Source: Desulfovibrio sp. TomC (lineage in GTDB: Bacteria; Desulfobacterota; Desulfovibrionia; Desulfovibrionales; Desulfovibrionaceae). Taken from it: DNA of 41,198 bases. The notes under the pieces are model-generated. The model did no database searches, was not told where the DNA came from, and worked only from the letters and a program-made list of their open reading frames with translations. The number at the start of each line of letters is the position of its first letter. The stretch's first letter is position 1. Positions 32,642 to 40,330 of the stretch are shown here, one piece after another. The position numbers and the translations under genes were made by a program. Where the stretch lies: NCBI RefSeq assembly GCF_000801335.2, contig NZ_JSEH01000031.1, positions 1 through 41,198 of the forward strand, read 5' to 3'.

Positions 32642-33238
32642 ATGCACGAACCGCTGATCAATCTGCCCTTGGCCGCCCCGGTCTACGCCGGCGCAACCCT
32701 GGTCGGGCACGTCGAACACGTCATTGTCGATCCCTCCCATGGCCGGGCCACCTGGCTTGTGGTGCGCGAAAAAGCCCTGCCCAACACCCTGCGTCTGGTT
32801 GCGGAGAAGTTCGTGACGACCAGGAACGAGGACGGTGTGCATCTGTCCTGCGATGCGGCCAAAGTGGCCGGCATGCGCGAATACGTGATTACCGACTACT
32901 ACCCGCCGTCGTTTTTCCTGCATCTGGCTGCGGATGAAAAGTGCAAGCTGCCGCTGGCCCCGTCGAGCTGGACCGTGGAGCGTCCGGCCACGCCGCAAGG
33001 CTCCGTCGCCCTGACCGGGCACGAGGCGGTCTGGGCCACCGACGGCAAGGTCGGGAAACTCGACGGCGTCCACGTCGAGGCCCACACCGGCCGGGTGGTC
33101 GAGTTGCTGCTGCGCCAGGGCCATCTGTGGGGCGCACGCGAAGTGGCCATCCCGGCCGGGCTGGTGGCGGCCTATGAAGACGGCCTGGTGCGCCTGACCG
33201 TCGATACCGCCGCCGTCGGTGCGTTGCCGTCGGTGTAA
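32642..33238 (+). CDS. protein with two PRC-barrel-like domains
   Basis: The 198-residue protein appears to hold two similar beta-barrel units. The first contains AGATLVGHVEHVIVDPSHGRATWLVVREK, and the second AVWATDGKVGKLDGVHVEAHTGRVVELLLRQGHLWGAREVAIP. Both show the PRC pattern of a G-x-(V/L) turn followed by a D/E-x-x-T/S-G-R strand. There is no signal peptide, so it is cytoplasmic. PRC barrels occur in RNA-processing and photosynthetic proteins and in stress-related CsbD/PRC genes. The specific job is unknown. A 3'-end element follows its stop. Confidence 0.65.
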   Translation: MHEPLINLPLAAPVYAGATLVGHVEHVIVDPSHGRATWLVVREKALPNTLRLVAEKFVTTRNEDGVHLSCDAAKVAGMREYVITDYYPPSFFLHLAADEKCKLPLAPSSWTVERPATPQGSVALTGHEAVWATDGKVGKLDGVHVEAHTGRVVELLLRQGHLWGAREVAIPAGLVAAYEDGLVRLTVDTAAVGALPSV

Positions 33239-33331
33239 CGACGAGAGAGGGGGAGGCTGGAGGCAGGAGAAAGAAACGCGCCTCCGGCGGCCAAAGGGAC
33301 TGAGTCCCTTTGGAATCCCCTCCTGGGGGGA
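33239..33331 (+). repeat. 3'-end hairpin element, copy 3
   Basis: A purine-rich leader (33239-33279) runs into the core GCCTCCGGCGGCC (33280-33292). The first stem is a perfect 10 bp with loop TGA (33291-33313), bounded by CC and GG but with a different interior (AAAGGGAC) from the other copies. A second hairpin TCCCC/GGGGA follows (33316-33331). It follows the PRC-barrel gene directly, on the same strand. Confidence 0.8.
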
Positions 33332-33335
33332 GTTT

Positions 33336-33361
33336 GATTTGACCGAGTACGCCGTCAAATC
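33336..33361. repeat. 8-bp inverted repeat
   Basis: GATTTGAC (33336-33343) and GTCAAATC (33354-33361) flank 10 bases, directly after element copy 3. The remainder of this 392-bp gap up to the terminator at 33526 contains no recognisable gene. Confidence 0.5.
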
Positions 33362-33525
33362 GGCGGGCGGAAGTTCGGCAAGAGAAGATGGGAAAAGAGG
33401 CGGGGCCGTACCCTGCGGCGTTTGGCCTTGACGAGAACCGCGGTTGCTTTGGGCTCCTGGCCGCTTTCCACTGGTTGCGCCGCCGGCGCAACCGAACATC
33501 CGGCTCAACGGATGGGATAAAACGC

Positions 33526-33570
33526 AAAGCCGGCCCGTCTTCCCTGGTGGGGAGGACGGGCCGGCTTTTT
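33526..33570. terminator. strong terminator hairpin, probably for the HDOD gene and the plus strand
   Basis: A perfect 14-bp stem (33526-33539 with 33555-33568) is flanked by five T on the plus strand (33566-33570) and by three A (three T on the minus strand). It lies between the convergent PRC-barrel and HDOD genes. Confidence 0.75.
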
Positions 33571-33630
33571 GGGTGGCGTCGGGGCGTGTCTGCCAACCGG
33601 CCAGGGAGCGGCCAGCGCGCCGCCGGGGCG

Positions 33631-34920
33631 TTAGTGGACGCGCTTGCCCGGGGGCGGCGGGGCATCGGCCTGGCTGACGAAAAAGCCGCTGCTGTAGGCC
33701 ATGGCCTCGCTGGCGCAGACCTTGACGGCGTCGAGTTCCAGGCCCAGCCGGCGGGTCAGCTCCGAGAGCCTGCCCCAGTCCGAGTCCTCGATGCACTCGG
33801 CCAGATCGAGCAGGGGCTGGTATTCGTTTTGCGAGTCCCGGCGCAGGGCGGACTTGAGCTTTTCATCCAGGGGCAGATGTTCGGCCACCTTGGCCATGGG
33901 CAGGCCCAGGATGGCGTCGAGCAGGGAAAAAAGTCCGAGCAAAAAGAGCGTGCTGGGATTGAAGTCCCAGAAGTCGTAGCGCATGGTCACCAGTTCCATG
34001 AGCCGGGCGCGCTGCAAGGACAGTTCGGCCAGCTCCCGGGGCATGTCGCCGCCCTGGGACATGTCGGCCAGAAGGACCGCCCGCAGCCAGTTGCGGATTT
34101 TGATGCTGCCAAGGACCATGATGGCCTGGCGGATGGACTGGATTTTTTGCGGAAACCCGAAGGCGGCGCTGTTTAGGTAGGACAAGAGCCGAAAGCTCAC
34201 GGACACGTCGGCGGAAATGGCCTCGGCCAGGGCGTCCACGTCCGGGTCCTCGGACTCGATCAGGGTGAGCAGCTGGAACCGGCTCATCTGGTGGGAGGTG
34301 AGCTTTCGTTCGGCGATAATCTCGGGTTCCTTGAAGAAGCGGCCCTGGAAGAGGGTGAAGCCGGCGGCCTTGAGGCTTTCGAAATGGTCCAGGTTGGCCA
34401 CCCGCGAGGCCCATAAGGTGGCTTTGCCGCCCCCCTTGCGGGCGCGGGCGGCGATGGCGGCCGGATCGCCTTCCTGGCCGGCGTCGAAGCACCACAGGTC
34501 GGCCAGTTCGGCCAGCTCCGGCAGGTTTGGGTGGGCCGGCCCGACGTCCACGGCCAGGGAATAGCCGTCGCTGCGAAGCCGGCTGGCGGCGTCGAGGACG
34601 GCCTTGGCCTGGGTGATCCGGCCGGTGAATTTGACCACGCCGTGGGCCGGGGGCAGGGCATAGGGAGCCTGGGCCAGGAAGCCGGCCTCGTCAAACGGGG
34701 CCACCACCTTCTTGCCGCGTTCCACCGCGTGTTGCACCCCCATGTAGGAGGTGGAGGCCAGGGAGCCGGCCAGTTGTTCCTGGTCGGCAAAACAGACGGG
34801 GGCCGTGCAGGCTTCGGCCCCGCCCTGGATTTCGTAGCCCCACAGCTTGCGCTTGACGTCAAAGAGGGCTTGTTTGGTGAAAAAAAACGGACTGGCGCTC
34901 TGCTGGCCGCTCTCGCTCAT
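33631..34920 (-). CDS. EAL-like / HDOD signalling protein (YuxH type)
   Basis: This 429-residue cytoplasmic protein has a degenerate EAL-like N-terminal half (FTKQALFDVKRKLWGYEIQ, FDEAGFLAQAP, GYSLAVDVG, TLFQGRFFKEPE). It lacks the catalytic EAL/ExL metal residues, so it probably binds rather than cleaves cyclic-di-GMP. The C-terminal HDOD domain (about 210-400) has LLTLIESEDPDVDALAEAISADVSVSFRLLSYLNSAAFGF, its signature. Such proteins act as regulatory scaffolds. The start at 34920 has a weak ribosome-binding site. A 15-bp palindrome sits just upstream, and the two-component genes lie upstream in the same direction. Confidence 0.82.
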   Translation of the reverse strand: MSESGQQSASPFFFTKQALFDVKRKLWGYEIQGGAEACTAPVCFADQEQLAGSLASTSYMGVQHAVERGKKVVAPFDEAGFLAQAPYALPPAHGVVKFTGRITQAKAVLDAASRLRSDGYSLAVDVGPAHPNLPELAELADLWCFDAGQEGDPAAIAARARKGGGKATLWASRVANLDHFESLKAAGFTLFQGRFFKEPEIIAERKLTSHQMSRFQLLTLIESEDPDVDALAEAISADVSVSFRLLSYLNSAAFGFPQKIQSIRQAIMVLGSIKIRNWLRAVLLADMSQGGDMPRELAELSLQRARLMELVTMRYDFWDFNPSTLFLLGLFSLLDAILGLPMAKVAEHLPLDEKLKSALRRDSQNEYQPLLDLAECIEDSDWGRLSELTRRLGLELDAVKVCASEAMAYSSGFFVSQADAPPPPGKRVH

Positions 34921-34957
34921 GATCGACCCCGGTCTTGGTTGACGTTTGGGTGCGGCT

Positions 34958-34972
34958 AAACCAGGCTGGTTT
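34958..34972. promoter_or_regulatory. operator-like palindrome upstream of the HDOD gene
   Basis: AAACCAG-G-CTGGTTT is a perfect 7-bp inverted repeat with a one-base centre, about 40 bp upstream of the HDOD start codon. Confidence 0.45.
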
Positions 34973-35041
34973 GTCCCAAACATGCCCCAGGCGCGCGGCG
35001 TTGACAATGGTTTTCCTGATTCAGTTGCCGGCGTCGCCGGA

Positions 35042-36472
35042 TCAGGTCCGACCGTCCGGGACCGGCTGGCCGGCGGCTTGCGGCGTGGGCAGGGTGAAGG
35101 TGAAGGCGCTGCCCCGGCCCAGGGTGCTTTGCACCTCAATGCACACGCCGTGGGCGAAAAGCACGGCCCGCACCAGGGACAGGCCCAGGCCCAGGCCGCG
35201 GTTGGACCGGCTTTTATCCGCCCGGTAGAGGCGGTCGAAAATGCGGGGAATCTCGTCGGCGAGCATCCCTTCGCCGGTGTCGGCCACCCGGACCGCCACC
35301 CCGTTGCCCACCTGGGTGGCGGCGATGGTCACCTGTCCGCCCGGGGGCGTGTACTTGACGGCGTTGTCGAGCAGGTTGGCCAGCACTTGCCGCATCCGGT
35401 CGGCGTCGGCCACCACCGGCAGGGGACCTTTGACCTGGCCAAGCAGGGACACCTGTTTGGCCTCGGCGGCGTACTCGTAGAGGTCCAGGGCGTCGGCCAC
35501 CAGGACGGCCATGTCCACCGGCCCCAGGCGCAGGCGCATGGCCCCGGTCTCGGCTTCGGAGATGTCCATCAGGATGCCGAGCATGGACACGATGCGCCGG
35601 GTTTCCTCGGCGCAGTCGAGCAGGGCCTCGCGCAACTCTTCGGGATCGTTTTTGGTGGCCGCCGCCACTTCCACGGCCGCCAGGGTGCGGGTGGCCGGCG
35701 TGCGCAGGTCGTGGGCCACGTTGTCGAGCGCCTCGCGCATTCCGGTGATGAGCGTGCGGATCTTGTCCAGCATGGCGTTAAAGAGCCGGGCCAGTTCGCT
35801 CAATTCGTCGTCCACCCCCACTTCCGGCACCCGGGCGTCCATGCGGCCGGTGTCGATGGCCCGGACGGTGTCGATCAGGTCTTTGATCGGGGTGAGCACC
35901 CGCCGGGCCAGGATAAAGCCGGCGGCCAGACCGATCAGGGCCACCGGGACCATGATGCCGGCGAAAATGACCCGGAAGCGGGCAAGGAGTTCCTCGCGTT
36001 CGCTGGCGTCCTTGCCGAGATAGACGGCCCCGCCGCCGGGCAGGGTGCGGCAGGCCACTTCGGTGAGGCTGCCGGCTTGGGTCGGATCGGGCAGGAAAAA
36101 CCACTGGACCGATTGGTCCGGGACGATGGGCAGGATTTGGGGCAGCGGCGGGGTCTCGTCCGGGCCGAAGTTGATAAGAGGGGCGCCGTCCGGACTGTCC
36201 ACGCGCAGCAGATACTGCTCGATGTCGATGTTCTCCCGTTCCAGGCGCAGAAAATCGACCAGACCGGTCAGACCCTTTTTCTGGCTGACCGAGGCGTATT
36301 CCCGAAGCTTCTGGGTCATGGCCGCCCGGTCGCCCTCGCGCACGGCCTGGGAGAGCAGGGAATAGGCCAGCAGGAAAAGCGTGACGGAACTGGCGATGAA
36401 AATGAGGGAATACAGGCCGGTCAGGCGAAGGGTGGTGGATCGGAACAGCGGCTGCCTATTCCTTGAGAACAT
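35042..36472 (-). CDS. membrane sensor histidine kinase (HAMP-HisKA-HATPase)
   Basis: This 476-residue kinase has a membrane segment (LYSLIFIASSVTLFLLAYSLL), a periplasmic sensor of about 120 residues, a second membrane segment (FAGIMVPVALIGLAAGFIL), a HAMP domain, phosphorylated His254 in NVAHDLRTPATR, an N box NLLDNAVKYTPPGG, and G boxes DTGEGM and GLGLGLSL. The general layout matches CusS/QseC-like kinases of OmpR-type pairs. The start at 36472 overlaps the response-regulator stop by 17 nt, so the pair is coupled. The stimulus is unknown; the sensor resembles no ligand domain I can name. Confidence 0.9.
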   Translation of the reverse strand: MFSRNRQPLFRSTTLRLTGLYSLIFIASSVTLFLLAYSLLSQAVREGDRAAMTQKLREYASVSQKKGLTGLVDFLRLERENIDIEQYLLRVDSPDGAPLINFGPDETPPLPQILPIVPDQSVQWFFLPDPTQAGSLTEVACRTLPGGGAVYLGKDASEREELLARFRVIFAGIMVPVALIGLAAGFILARRVLTPIKDLIDTVRAIDTGRMDARVPEVGVDDELSELARLFNAMLDKIRTLITGMREALDNVAHDLRTPATRTLAAVEVAAATKNDPEELREALLDCAEETRRIVSMLGILMDISEAETGAMRLRLGPVDMAVLVADALDLYEYAAEAKQVSLLGQVKGPLPVVADADRMRQVLANLLDNAVKYTPPGGQVTIAATQVGNGVAVRVADTGEGMLADEIPRIFDRLYRADKSRSNRGLGLGLSLVRAVLFAHGVCIEVQSTLGRGSAFTFTLPTPQAAGQPVPDGRT

Positions 36473-37127
36473 ACCCGACCCCGCGCAGGGTATGGAGCAT
36501 CTTTTTGTCGTAGTCCCGGTCGATCTTGTTGCGCAGCCGGCACACGAGCACGTCCACGAGATTGGTCTGGGGATCGAAATGGTAATCCCAGACATGCTCC
36601 ATGATCATGGTCTTGGAGAGCACCTTGCCGGGATTGCGCATGAAGTATTCGAGCAGGGCGAACTCCCGGGGCTGGAGCTGCACGGCCGTCTCGCCCCGGG
36701 TCACGTCCCGGGTGAGCAGGTTCATGGACAGTTCGCCAACCGTCAGCCGGGTCGGTTCGGCGGTGCTGGTGGCCCGGCGGATCAGGGCCTGGACCCGGGC
36801 CAGCAGTTCGGCAAAGGAGAAGGGCTTGGACAGGTAGTCGTCGCCGCCGGTCTCCAGGCCCCGCACCCGGTCTTCCACCGACCGCTTGGCCGACAGGATG
36901 ATGATCGGGGTCATGATCTTGCGCCGACGCAGTTCCTCGATCACCTTGAGCCCGTCCATGCCCGGCAGCATCACGTCGATGATGGCCACGGAATAGGGTT
37001 CCGTGGCGGCCAGATGCAGGCCGTCCGGACCATTGGCGGCATGGTCCACGGCAAAGCCGCTCTGCCGCAGGCCTCCCAGGATGAATGAGGCGATTTTCTC
37101 ATCGTCCTCGACGAGGAGGATGCGCAT
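36456..37127 (-). CDS. OmpR-family response regulator
   Basis: This 223-residue regulator has a receiver with acidic pocket Glu7-Asp8-Asp9, phosphoacceptor Asp51 and Lys101, then a winged-helix DNA-binding domain (PREFALLEYFMRNPGKVLSKTMIMEHVWDYHFDP, ending LRGVGYVL). ATG 37127 is favoured because the frame upstream of it crosses the predicted promoter. An array of GTAA sites at 11-bp spacing lies upstream, between this gene and the divergent peptide gene, and is the likely target. It forms an operon with the kinase. Confidence 0.92.
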   Translation of the reverse strand: MRILLVEDDEKIASFILGGLRQSGFAVDHAANGPDGLHLAATEPYSVAIIDVMLPGMDGLKVIEELRRRKIMTPIIILSAKRSVEDRVRGLETGGDDYLSKPFSFAELLARVQALIRRATSTAEPTRLTVGELSMNLLTRDVTRGETAVQLQPREFALLEYFMRNPGKVLSKTMIMEHVWDYHFDPQTNLVDVLVCRLRNKIDRDYDKKMLHTLRGVGYVLKE

Positions 37128-37199
37128 GGGGCGGTCGTCCTTTGGGCTGATATCGGCGTTCGGGCTGGCGGGCGCCGGCGGCCGTACGGGTTGAGTCTC

Positions 37200-37228
37200 T
37201 TTATACATACCTGGGCACATAATGACCA
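37200..37228 (-). promoter_or_regulatory. sigma-70 promoter of the two-component operon
   Basis: On the minus strand TGGTCA (37223-37228) and TATAAA (37200-37205) are separated by 17 bp. Transcription would start near 37193, giving a 66-nt leader to ATG 37127. Confidence 0.6.
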
Positions 37229-37268
37229 GGGGCCGGTTCGGCCATGACTTTCAGCCTTTTTTCATTTC

Positions 37269-37347
37269 TGTAATTGCTGGGTAAGAAGGAAGTAACATGC
37301 TGAAATGTTCCTGAAAATAGCTTTCAGGGTTGTAATGGGAGCGTAAG
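37269..37347. promoter_or_regulatory. array of GTAA direct repeats at 11-bp spacing (OmpR-type sites)
   Basis: GTAA occurs at 37270, 37281 and 37292, each exactly 11 bp apart, and again at 37332 and 37343. The two outer units (37269-37285 and 37331-37347) share the pattern TGTAAT-N-G-NN-G-N-GTAAG. Between them TGAAA occurs at 37301 and 37312, also 11 bp apart. One-turn phasing of direct repeats is the usual binding pattern of OmpR-family regulators. Confidence 0.65.
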
Positions 37348-37506
37348 CGGCCGGCAAGGGAGCGGACCCTAGACAGGAGCCTGTCGACACGTCGGCGTTG
37401 TTGCCCCGGTCGACGCAGGAGGGCAGGCCCCGCTGGGGGAAGCCTTTCTGGTCGGTAGGGGGGAGTTTTCAGTTAAAACGTTTATCGTCCAATGGGAGAT
37501 TATAGC

Positions 37507-37686
37507 ATGAAAAAGGTCGTCATCTTCACCGTCGTGTCCTGCCTGCTCGCCACCTCCATGGCTTTCGCCGGCACCAAGAAAAAGACCAAAAAGACCACCA
37601 AGGGCGACACCAGCAGCTACTCCGAAGTGCTCAAGGCCAAGAAAAAGACCAAAAAGTCCACCACCACCACGACTCCCGCCAACTAG
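37507..37686 (+). CDS. lysine/threonine-rich secreted peptide
   Basis: This 59-residue protein has a signal peptide (MKKVVIFTVVSCLLATSMAFA) and a mature part of about 38 residues made almost only of Lys, Thr, Ser and Gly, with KKKTKK occurring twice. The charge is strongly positive. GGGAG precedes ATG 37507. A terminator follows, so it is monocistronic. It is divergent from the two-component operon with the 11-bp-phased sites in between, which suggests control by that system. I do not recognise a family; binding to anionic envelope polymers or lipids is only a guess. Confidence 0.7.
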   Translation: MKKVVIFTVVSCLLATSMAFAGTKKKTKKTTKGDTSSYSEVLKAKKKTKKSTTTTTPAN

Positions 37687-37739
37687 ACCTTTTTCGTGGC
37701 CCAAGCGGGAGTGGCCCGCCATATATCGCTGTGCCGTAA

Positions 37740-37766
37740 GGCCGGGGCTTCCCCCGGCCTTTTTTG
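37740..37766 (+). terminator. intrinsic terminator after the lysine-rich peptide gene
   Basis: GGCCGGGG (37740-37747) pairs with CCCCGGCC (37752-37759) around CTTC, followed by seven T (37760-37766). Confidence 0.9.
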
Positions 37767-37803
37767 TGGCCTGCGGCGCGGGATCGCAATCCTTGGCCCT
37801 GGA

Positions 37804-37809
37804 TTGACA
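37804..37809 (+). promoter_or_regulatory. possible -35 box of the amino-acid transporter operon
   Basis: A perfect TTGACA stands 113 nt upstream of the ATPase gene, but no good -10 box lies 16-18 bp downstream. This is a candidate only. Confidence 0.3.
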
Positions 37810-37921
37810 AAACGGGTGGATTCGCGCACTTTTGGGCATTCACGAGCGCCTTGCCGAAAAGCCGCCTGCGGCCGTCGCAAGGCGAGTGCATTTGCTTTTG
37901 CCCAAAGGAATCGGTGCGTCC

Positions 37922-38650
37922 ATGGCCATGATCGAATTTCATAACGTCCAGAAATGGTACGGCGATTTCCATGTGCTCAAGGGCATCACGGATTCCGTGG
38001 ACCAGGGCGAAGTGCTTGTCATCTGCGGCCCGTCCGGGTCGGGGAAATCCACCCTGATCCGCTGCGTCAACCGCCTGGAAGAATACCAAAAAGGCCATAT
38101 CCTGTTTGACGGCCATGACATCCACGGCGACGACGTGGACGTCAACCGCCTTCGCTGCGACATCGGCATCGTGTTCCAGCAGTTCAATCTCTATCCCCAT
38201 CTGTCCGTGCTCAAAAACATCACCCTGGCTCCGATCAAGGTCAAAAAGATGGGGCGCAAGGAAGCCGAGGAGCTGGGGCTGGCCCTCCTGGAGCGCGTCG
38301 GCATCCACGAACAGGCCAAAAAATTTCCGGCCGAACTCTCCGGCGGCCAGCAGCAGCGCGTGGCCATTGCCCGGGCCCTGGCCATGCAGCCCAAGGTCAT
38401 GCTCTTTGACGAGCCGACCTCGGCGCTGGACCCGGAAATGATCAACGAAGTCCTGAATGTCATGAAGGATCTGGCCCGCGACGGCATGACCATGCTGTGC
38501 GTCACCCATGAAATGGGCTTTGCCCGGGAAGTGGCCGACCGGGTGATTTTCATGGACTTTGGCGAGATACTGGAAAGCGCCCCGCCGGTGGAATTCTTCC
38601 AGAACCCCCGGCATGATCGCACCCGGCTTTTCCTCAAGGAAATTCTCTAG
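37922..38650 (+). CDS. polar amino-acid ABC transporter, ATP-binding protein (GlnQ/GltL type)
   Basis: This 242-residue ATPase has Walker A GPSGSGKS (36-43), Q-loop [12 protein letters not shown], signature LSGGQQQR (139-146), Walker B VMLFDE (159-164) and the H-loop in [15 protein letters not shown]. The [14 protein letters not shown] segment is typical of the polar amino-acid uptake subfamily. The dimer drives import at the inner membrane through the two permeases encoded downstream. AAAGGA lies about 12 nt before ATG 37922; ATG 37928 is an alternative. It is the first gene of a four-gene operon. Confidence 0.93.
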   Translation: MAMIEFHNVQKWYGDFHVLKGITDSVDQGEVLVICGPSGSGKSTLIRCVNRLEEYQKGHILFDGHDIHGDDVDVNRLRCDIGIVFQQFNLYPHLSVLKNITLAPIKVKKMGRKEAEELGLALLERVGIHEQAKKFPAELSGGQQQRVAIARALAMQPKVMLFDEPTSALDPEMINEVLNVMKDLARDGMTMLCVTHEMGFAREVADRVIFMDFGEILESAPPVEFFQNPRHDRTRLFLKEIL

Positions 38651-38704
38651 CGCCAAAGCGGGCAGCAGCCCGCGAACCCTCAAAATGTCTGAAAGGAGGC
38701 TTCC

Positions 38705-39523
38705 ATGCGCATTGCAGCCCGGATCATCGTCCTCGCCTGCCTGCTCACCCTTGTTGCGGCCATGCCTGCCCTGGCCGGCAAGCTCGACGACATCAAGTCG
38801 CGCGGCACCCTTGTCGCCGGCGTCAAGGACTCCCAGCGTCCCTTCGGTTTCGTGGATGAGAAGACGAACCAGATCGTGGGCTTTGAGATCGATCTCATGG
38901 CGGCCCTGGCCCAGCGCCTGGGCGTCAAGCTCGATACCAAGCCCGTGACCTCCTCCACCCGCATCCCCATGCTCACCCAGGGGGCCGTGGACATCCTGGC
39001 CGCCACCATGACGCATAAAAAAGAGCGCGAAGACCAGGTCGATTTCTCCATCACCTATTTCATGACCGGCCAGAAGCTGCTCGTCAAAAAAGACGGCGGC
39101 ATCAAGTCCGTGGCCGACCTGGACGGCAAGAAGGTCGGTTCCGTCAAAGGTTCCACCTCTGAACAGAATGTGAAAAAGGCCCAGCCCGGCTGCACCGTCA
39201 TCTCCTTTGAGACCTACCCCGAGGCCTTCCTGGCCCTCAAGCAGGGCAAGGTCCAGGCCATGACCACTGATGAGTCGATCCTGGTCGGCATCAAGAACAG
39301 CGACGACAAGCCTGAAGCCTGGGACATCGTCGGCGACTACATCTCCCCCGAACCCTACGGCCTGGGCGTTCCGGAAAATGATTCCAAGTTCCGCGATTAC
39401 GTCAACCTGGCTCTTATGGATATGTGGGCCAAGGGCGAATACCAGAAAATTTATGAAAAGTGGTTCGGCAAGGACACCAAGGACTACATCCCACTGACCT
39501 GGAAGATGGAGTACTGGCCGTAG
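38705..39523 (+). CDS. periplasmic amino-acid-binding protein (glutamate/aspartate type)
   Basis: This 272-residue family-3 solute-binding protein has a signal peptide (MRIAARIIVLACLLTLVAAMPALA). The mature protein starts GKLDDIKSRGTLVAGVKDSQRPFGFVDE. The ligand carboxylate Arg is in TSSTRIPMLTQG, and the amino-group Asp is in MTTDESIL. This resembles PEB1/GltI-type binders of acidic amino acids, though the exact ligand is not proven. AAAGGAGG precedes ATG 38705. It feeds the two permeases encoded next. Confidence 0.9.
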   Translation: MRIAARIIVLACLLTLVAAMPALAGKLDDIKSRGTLVAGVKDSQRPFGFVDEKTNQIVGFEIDLMAALAQRLGVKLDTKPVTSSTRIPMLTQGAVDILAATMTHKKEREDQVDFSITYFMTGQKLLVKKDGGIKSVADLDGKKVGSVKGSTSEQNVKKAQPGCTVISFETYPEAFLALKQGKVQAMTTDESILVGIKNSDDKPEAWDIVGDYISPEPYGLGVPENDSKFRDYVNLALMDMWAKGEYQKIYEKWFGKDTKDYIPLTWKMEYWP

Positions 39524-39618
39524 CCGCTGCCGGGTAACGACGTTTGCACGCGGCCGGGGGACATTCCTCCGGCCGCCCTTGCGCCGGGCGCATCCCGGCC
39601 GGCTTTTGGGGAAGACTC

Positions 39619-40320
39619 TTGGCGTATCAATTTGATTTTGGACAGGTGGTCAGCGGGGAATACGGCCAGTGGCTGCTTTCGGGCCTTTCCACCACGCTGC
39701 ACATCTCCGGCATAGCCATTGTGCTGTCGCTTGGGCTTGGCACGATGGTGGCCGTTATGCGGCTGTCCAAGGTGCGCCCGCTGGTCTGGGCTGCGGCCAT
39801 CTTTACGGAATTTTTCCGCAACACGCCGCTTCTGGTACAGATTTTCTTCTGGTATTTCGGCTCGTACAGTGTCCTTCCCGAGGCGGTCAACCAGTGGCTC
39901 TACGCCCGGGATTTCGAGTTCGCCTGTGGCGTTATTGCCCTGACCGTCTACACCGCCGCCTTTATTGCCGAGGAAATCCGTTCCGGTATTTTTTCCATTC
40001 CCAAAAACCAGCTCGAAGCCTCCCGGGCCTGCGGCCTGTCCTTTATCCAGGCCATGGCCTACGTGATTTTGCCCCAAGCCTTCCGGGTGATTATTCCACC
40101 CCTTATTTCCCAGTTTTTGAACCTGATCAAAAATTCGTCCCTGGTCATGACCATCGGCGTCATGGATCTCACCTACATGGCCCGGCAGATCGAGGCCCAT
40201 ACCTTTCACGGCTTTGAAGCCTTTACCGTGTCCACAATGATGTATCTCACGATCTCCCTGATCGTTTCCCTCGGCGTCAACCTCTACAATCGGTACGTGC
40301 TGCACGTCCGTTCACGGTAG
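39619..40320 (+). CDS. amino-acid ABC transporter permease 1
   Basis: This permease of the His/Glu/Gln/Arg type has about five membrane helices. The conserved coupling loop is EASRACGLSFIQAMAYVILPQAFRVIIPP (the EAA motif contacting the ATPase), and EFFRNTPLLVQIFFWYF is the family's N-terminal signature. I favour the TTG at 39619 (GGGGAAG upstream), giving 233 residues. The frame stays open to a TTG at 39544, but that extension is Gly/Arg-rich and unlike the family. The second permease starts 10 nt after its stop. Confidence 0.88.
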   Translation: MAYQFDFGQVVSGEYGQWLLSGLSTTLHISGIAIVLSLGLGTMVAVMRLSKVRPLVWAAAIFTEFFRNTPLLVQIFFWYFGSYSVLPEAVNQWLYARDFEFACGVIALTVYTAAFIAEEIRSGIFSIPKNQLEASRACGLSFIQAMAYVILPQAFRVIIPPLISQFLNLIKNSSLVMTIGVMDLTYMARQIEAHTFHGFEAFTVSTMMYLTISLIVSLGVNLYNRYVLHVRSR

Positions 40321-40330
40321 GAGGCTGACG

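Noticed and set aside
37804-37832. Full sigma-70 promoter for the transporter operon
   Set aside because: The -35 box is perfect but the -10 region (CACTTT) is too poor to call a complete promoter; kept only as a weak -35 candidate.
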